This document shows, one piece after another, positions 59,812 through 64,000 of a DNA stretch of 64,000 nucleotides. The DNA comes from Epiperipatus broadwayi. Lineage: Eukaryota > Onychophora > Udeonychophora > Euonychophora > Peripatidae. The notes under the pieces were generated by a model. The model was not told the origin of the DNA. It did no database searches and saw nothing but the letters and a program-made list of their open reading frames with translations. The position numbers and the translations under genes are program-made. The stretch covers positions 23,018,900 to 23,082,899 of the forward strand of contig JAQFVV010012394.1 of NCBI GenBank assembly GCA_028023455.1, in the 5' to 3' direction. Every line of letters starts with the position of its first letter. Within the stretch, counting starts at the first letter, position 1.

Positions 59812-61510
59812 TTGGAGAGAATCAGAAAATTAAAACTTGAAATTCACTTGTCTTTGTTGAAAGCAGAAAATTTTTACAAAGCTATTGTCACCGTCGCTAA
59901 GAATGTAGTCAGCATCAACGGGCTTCCTTCGGTGTGGCCGGCCGAAGGTAGCTTTCCTATCCACGGATCCCAGGATAGAACCACTGGTACCGTCTTCAGA
60001 AAACATCGCAAATGCGTCTTCATAAATCGTCATCATCCATGAGAAATGGATTTTGTATAAATTTGGATCTTCCTCGCGAAGGAACGAGCACGAACAAAGG
60101 AAAGTATAAATTTATAAATGAAACATAAACTCTCTTAAGTTTAAAATCTTCAAATTTTATGTGTTTTTAAAATGAACTATAGACTTTCTTTCTGAGCAAA
60201 CCTGAACTTTTATCTCTCTATAAACTTTGCGATTTTAAACTCTTAGCTAAAGTTTTCAATGTAATCTTTTAAAAATATGTATTGTATTTTATTTTTGTTT
60301 ATTCATGTTTAATTAATATCTGTTTGTAATAGGGTAGGGGTTTGCAATTGTAAACTTAAATTTAAAAATAGAAACGTATATCGTTATTTGTGCATTATTA
60401 AATTTTAAAAATAGGTTAAAAATAGTATTTCTGGAAAGAATATAAGTTAAATATAATGCTCATTTTAAAATGATTTTAAAACTAAACTAAATATTTTCTT
60501 TTTATTAAATTAATAAAATGATTTAAATGTTAGTTGAGTATATATGGCTGCTAGATTAGTTTAAATATATGTTAATTTAAAGTGGATTTGATTTCAGACA
60601 ATTTGTTTATAGTATCAATGCTGGTGGAGAGATATATGAACGTCTATATCAATGTAATGTGAAGTGTGTTAGCACCTAGGGTGACGAGTCCAACTGAATG
60701 CATGATCCCAAAGAGGTAGTCATATCGTTGAAATGGACGCAGAAGTATTTCCTGCGTCATTGACCCATTCCAGCTCTATGGATTGAGAAGATAAGTCGGC
60801 AAGATAAGACCGCTCTCCCATCCATACATAGCGTTTCTTTTGATTATTTTATATGCATGTTTCCTTCGCCTGACAGATGCACATTCCTGCGGGATGAAGG
60901 CCATGTTTCTCCAATAATATCACGCTGTTCAGATGCATTTTCCTGTCGGCGTGATTCTATGCTAACATGTTCACATTGCATTGGGTGCTGATATATATCT
61001 CTGGAAGCGAGTATTGGTGTGGCTGCGGATTTTTAGTCTGGAGTCGAGTGATTTGAAATTTGTGAGTGCGTCTAGGTAGCTCATTTATACTCAACATTTC
61101 TAAGATTAAAAATAAAGGTTAAAACAAATAAAAATAATAGTAAATAATAATGAAACCTAAATTATAATTTTTTTTTATATAATTATTTTCAAGTTTTGTG
61201 TGTCGTCACATATATATATACGTGAATAAAATCTTTTTGTATTATTAGTACTGACAGTGATTGTTTTTATTATTTATTTTTTTTTATTAAAAGAAGTATA
61301 TTTTAATAAATATATATAAATCTCTGCTATTCCACTGAGCTAGTGACAATGGGCTAACGACCAGAATCAACCAATATAAATTTTTTTTTTTTTTAAACTT
61401 ACGTATCTGCCTACTATATAAATTTTTCTAGGTTCAAATGCCTAGATGGCGCCCTTGTAGTGCAGATTACGTTTAGTCCTTTAATCTCCGGATCGTTATA
61501 TCCCGTTACA

Positions 61511-62178
61511 TAATAACTTAACGCAGATACTCACCTGCACATTTACATCATACGCAGACACGGCTTAACCAAGCTCAGATGCGATCCATACATAATTCCT
61601 ATACACACACACACAACTGCCTCCATCCAGGATCTCAACCATACTCCTTAACACTTAATGCTTAACTTTACTACTATTATTCATTTTTTATTACGTATTA
61701 CTTATCCATTTAATAAGCTTGGATGTTTGTTGTTCCATCCTATTTCCTTTTTTCATTTATTTATTATTTCTAGCTGCATTTGCAGACTTACAGATTACAC
61801 ATTAAAATTTAAATTCTTTTGGCTATCATAATGGCATCTTATGAGAAGGGTTTTATTATACCAATAGTTGACATAGTTACTACATTTTAATCATCTTTTC
61901 TCTATTTTTTTTTTTTTCATGCGCAGCTGGGTTTGACAGTCTTACACTAGGAGTTTGTCATTATAAATTACAAATTAGTTTGTTTTACGTTACTTTCTTT
62001 TGTTTTTCCATACTTTGCATTTAAAATTTTATCATTTAAAATCTCATTATTATTTCATCCCCTCTTCCCATTACATTTCTTTTATTTACATTGATTTTTT
62101 ATTTTTATTTTATAAGTCATTCTCCATTCTCGAAATCCAGTGCCATTAATATTCGGTCAAGTTGACATATCCGTCGTG
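61511..62178 (-). other. 3' non-coding region of the gag element
   Basis: This stretch lies between the gag stop and the LTR. It is closely related to 55819-56493. No coding potential. A clear polypurine tract next to 61510 is not visible. Confidence 0.75.
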
Positions 62179-63218
62179 TTAGATTTCTTTTAAATTAGTT
62201 TTATCTGGAGGTTCTTTATTACTCCTTTTGTTCGACATATACCCACTGGTGCTGGGCAATGGACTATTATCCCTATGTCTACTAAAATCTCGGTGTTCTT
62301 TCGGATAGTTCCCATCTGAATATCTCTCCCTCGGTCTGGACACTTTATTTCTATCGTAAAATCTATCCTTGCTTTTCCAGTAGCTTTGTTGATGGTTAGA
62401 TCGCCCCTCATCTATCACCGGATCTTTAATCGGTTTCTTGAACTCTCTATCGTCAAACTTATTGTTAGGCTTGTGCTGTCGAATGCATTAAGCAGTTTGG
62501 CTACTTGTTCGACTGTTTGTCTCTCAGTGCCAATAAGCATCTGCTCCACGTTGTGCAGAAAATTATGTCTGATGATTCTAATAATTTGTTTCTCTGACAG
62601 AGGGTTAGCTGTCAGTGCACGTAGTTTTGCCACCTGTCGACGAAAGAATGGAGAGAATGGCTCTCCTGGTCTCCATTTATTTTGTGAGATCTCATGCCAC
62701 AGATTTTCTTGGAGTTCTTCGCTCCAGTAGCTGGCAAGCAAAGCCGCCTTATATCCAATAAACGTTGTTGGTTTTATGAACGAGTCCCACCACGCTTGTG
62801 AAGCACTCTGCAAATGACTGCATGCATTGGCCACCATGGCTTCTTCGTCTAGTTTATTCAACATAAAATACCTTTCCAAACTATTAAGGTGCTCCATGGG
62901 ACTCTCCCCTAGATGATCATAGAAAACCTGTATTTTCAAAAATTGATTTACTGTAGCCAGGTTGTTACTGATAAGAGTACAGTTACTTGTTGGTACGCAT
63001 CCGTTAGTGCTTTTCTGCTTTTCATTATTAATTATTTCTCTCATCTTTAGATTTTCTAATTCACTCTCACTTTCCTCTACTTTGGAACCTATTTTCTCTA
63101 TTGCTACTGCTAGATGATTTACGTCTAATCGTAGATCCTCTATAATGTGACAGTCAGGTGATGTATGTTGGTTTAACCCAGTTCGAATACTAGGCGAAAG
63201 TACCTCGAGGCCATCCAT
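62179..63218 (-). pseudogene. gag: LTR retrotransposon gag, one frameshift, fused to the pol tail
   Basis: Gag is the structural protein that packages element RNA. The frame from ATG at 63218 to 62415 (267 codons) starts MDGLEVLSPSIRTGLNQHTS and has a helical charged N-terminal part. A retrotransposon gag core then follows, with HLNSLERYFML, SQAWWDSFI, LASYWSEEL and FRRQVAKLRALTANPLSEKQ. The W-x-x-F and W-x-x-EL pattern fits the capsid-like gag domain of Ty3/gypsy elements. Near 62470 a frameshift moves the reading to the frame ending at 62179, a basic arginine-rich tail (RPRERYSDGNYPKEHRDFSR). No CCHC knuckle is seen. The last codons (EPPDK then TNLKEI) align with the end of the integrase at 56494, so most of pol has been deleted and gag joined to the pol terminus. 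It is the least decayed retroelement gene in the window. Confidence 0.85.
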
Positions 63219-64000
63219 ACGCGAGATATTAAATCAAGAATACTATGACCTCTGCCCTATTTGCCTATTCTCAAGGCTAATTACGAACAAACAACATTAT
63301 CTGAGACACACATAAATTATTTTCTCACCGTCCACAAAGCTTAGCAACAGCGGTAGAGACATGGACGGGAACACCTACGGAGCTAAATAGTTAAATGTGC
63401 AAAAGTACTAAGAAATATGTGTTTTGCGTGCCTGGATCATTGGAAAAGTAACAATAAAACATTAAAATAAAATTAGAAAACTGAAGCTTTTTATAGTTAA
63501 ATAATATGTTTAATTAACAACTTTAAAATATGAATAATGATTTAATGGCCTCCGCTATTTTCCTAAATTAATGAAAACTAATTAGACAATAAAAACAGAT
63601 TAATATGTTTGCGGTCTAAATCTTTTCTTCCCAATTTTATTAAAATTGTCAACCCAAATCTCCTCGGTAAAGTACAATAATAAAAATCTTTCACAAAGCA
63701 TTTTTTTATTGCTTTGCGCTAAAACAGAGTTTAAAAATTATTTAAAATGTATATAGCTAAATCTGATATACATAATAAGCTAGTGGCAGCCAAAAGAGGC
63801 GTTATCGAGGAGATCAAGTTGGCAAACAAAGGAAACTTAGTCGTATGGAATTTTACAGATATATAAATGAAAATTGAAAAGAGAATTAAATGAAAAATTA
63901 ACTTTTAAACTTAACTGCAATTATACATGTTAGTAATGAAGAATAGCGAAGGAAAAAGGGTTATATATATAGATAGATGATCATGCAATATATATATATA
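63219..64000. other. 5' region of the gag element and AT-rich flank
   Basis: A GC-richer stretch of about 200 bp (63219-63420) lies upstream of the gag ATG on the minus strand and is probably its leader. A primer-binding site or LTR end could not be placed with confidence. The remaining sequence to 64000 is AT-rich with no gene recognised. Confidence 0.4.

Larger units (their letters stand above)
57451..61510 (-). repeat. Long (about 4 kb) LTR containing two 1.86-kb tandem units
   Basis: The termini are inverted: TGTAACGGGATAT at 57451 and ATATCCCGTTACA ending at 61510, giving TG...CA ends. Inside, unit 1 (about 57451-59313) and unit 2 (about 59314-61200) are direct copies. Shared blocks include aatgcacaaataacgaatta, aacgggcttccttcggtgtg, gtgttagcacctagggtgac and gcgtctaggtagctcat. 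Each unit begins with a palindrome of the form TGTAACG-ATATATATAT-CGTTACA. The last 300 bp (61210-61510) match the fragment at 1-265. It lies at the 3' end of the gag element to its right. Confidence 0.65.

Noticed and set aside
1-64000. CRISPR arrays, tRNA and rRNA genes
   Set aside because: The direct repeats seen are minisatellites or transposon arrays without spacer structure, and no cloverleaf or rRNA motif was recognised by eye.

Overview
The window is very AT-rich animal DNA: long non-coding stretches, short isolated coding exons with GT/AG splice signals, and many broken retroelements. RTE-like LINEs, Penelope-like elements (PLEs), Ty3/gypsy-type LTR elements and hammerhead-bearing repeats together suggest an invertebrate with long introns. 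The phylum cannot be fixed from sequence alone. No rRNA, tRNA, CRISPR or bacterial-type gene was seen.

Layout. 1-6136: a fragment of one LTR family, then an almost complete gag-only LTR retrotransposon on the minus strand (LTRs 340-2253 and 4224-6132, GTAT target duplication). 6137-20400: AT-rich DNA with dispersed repeats of four hammerhead families (called A-D here), a minisatellite, a tandem duplication and a large inverted repeat at 16440-17335. 21190-22207: the one convincing host-gene signal, a small CpG-rich promoter with a CRE palindrome, an E-box and a YY1-like GGCGGC site, a probable non-coding first exon, and a 37-codon first coding exon ending at a GTAAGT donor. No second exon is recognised downstream, so the intron may fill much of the rest. 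25030-31960: a PLE 3' end, a family B hammerhead palindrome split by a LINE, and head-to-head arrays of family C. 36010-41570: a family D palindrome, a decayed RTE-clade LINE and a PLE GIY-YIG fragment. 44041-48330: a solo LTR carrying two nested insertions, then a foldback element. 50980-52265: a DNA element with terminal inverted repeats. 53560-64000: Ty3/gypsy-like minus-strand remnants: an integrase tail, a roughly 4-kb LTR holding two 1.86-kb tandem units, and a gag ORF fused to the pol tail.

The most interesting signal is a set of type I hammerhead self-cleaving RNA motifs with minimal stem III. At least four copies (17114-17171, 27988-28046, 10000-10060, 9074-9126) keep every catalytic-core base plus paired stems I and II. 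Families A and B, and less completely D, form mirror-image units whose two arms point a ribozyme outward on opposite strands. Family C forms about 430-bp tandem units with a Pol III B-box-like motif next to the ribozyme. This resembles known hammerhead elements (PLE pLTRs, metazoan retrozymes, schistosome Sm-alpha SINE-like repeats). The mirrored layout and the coexistence of several families in 64 kb deserve a proper search.
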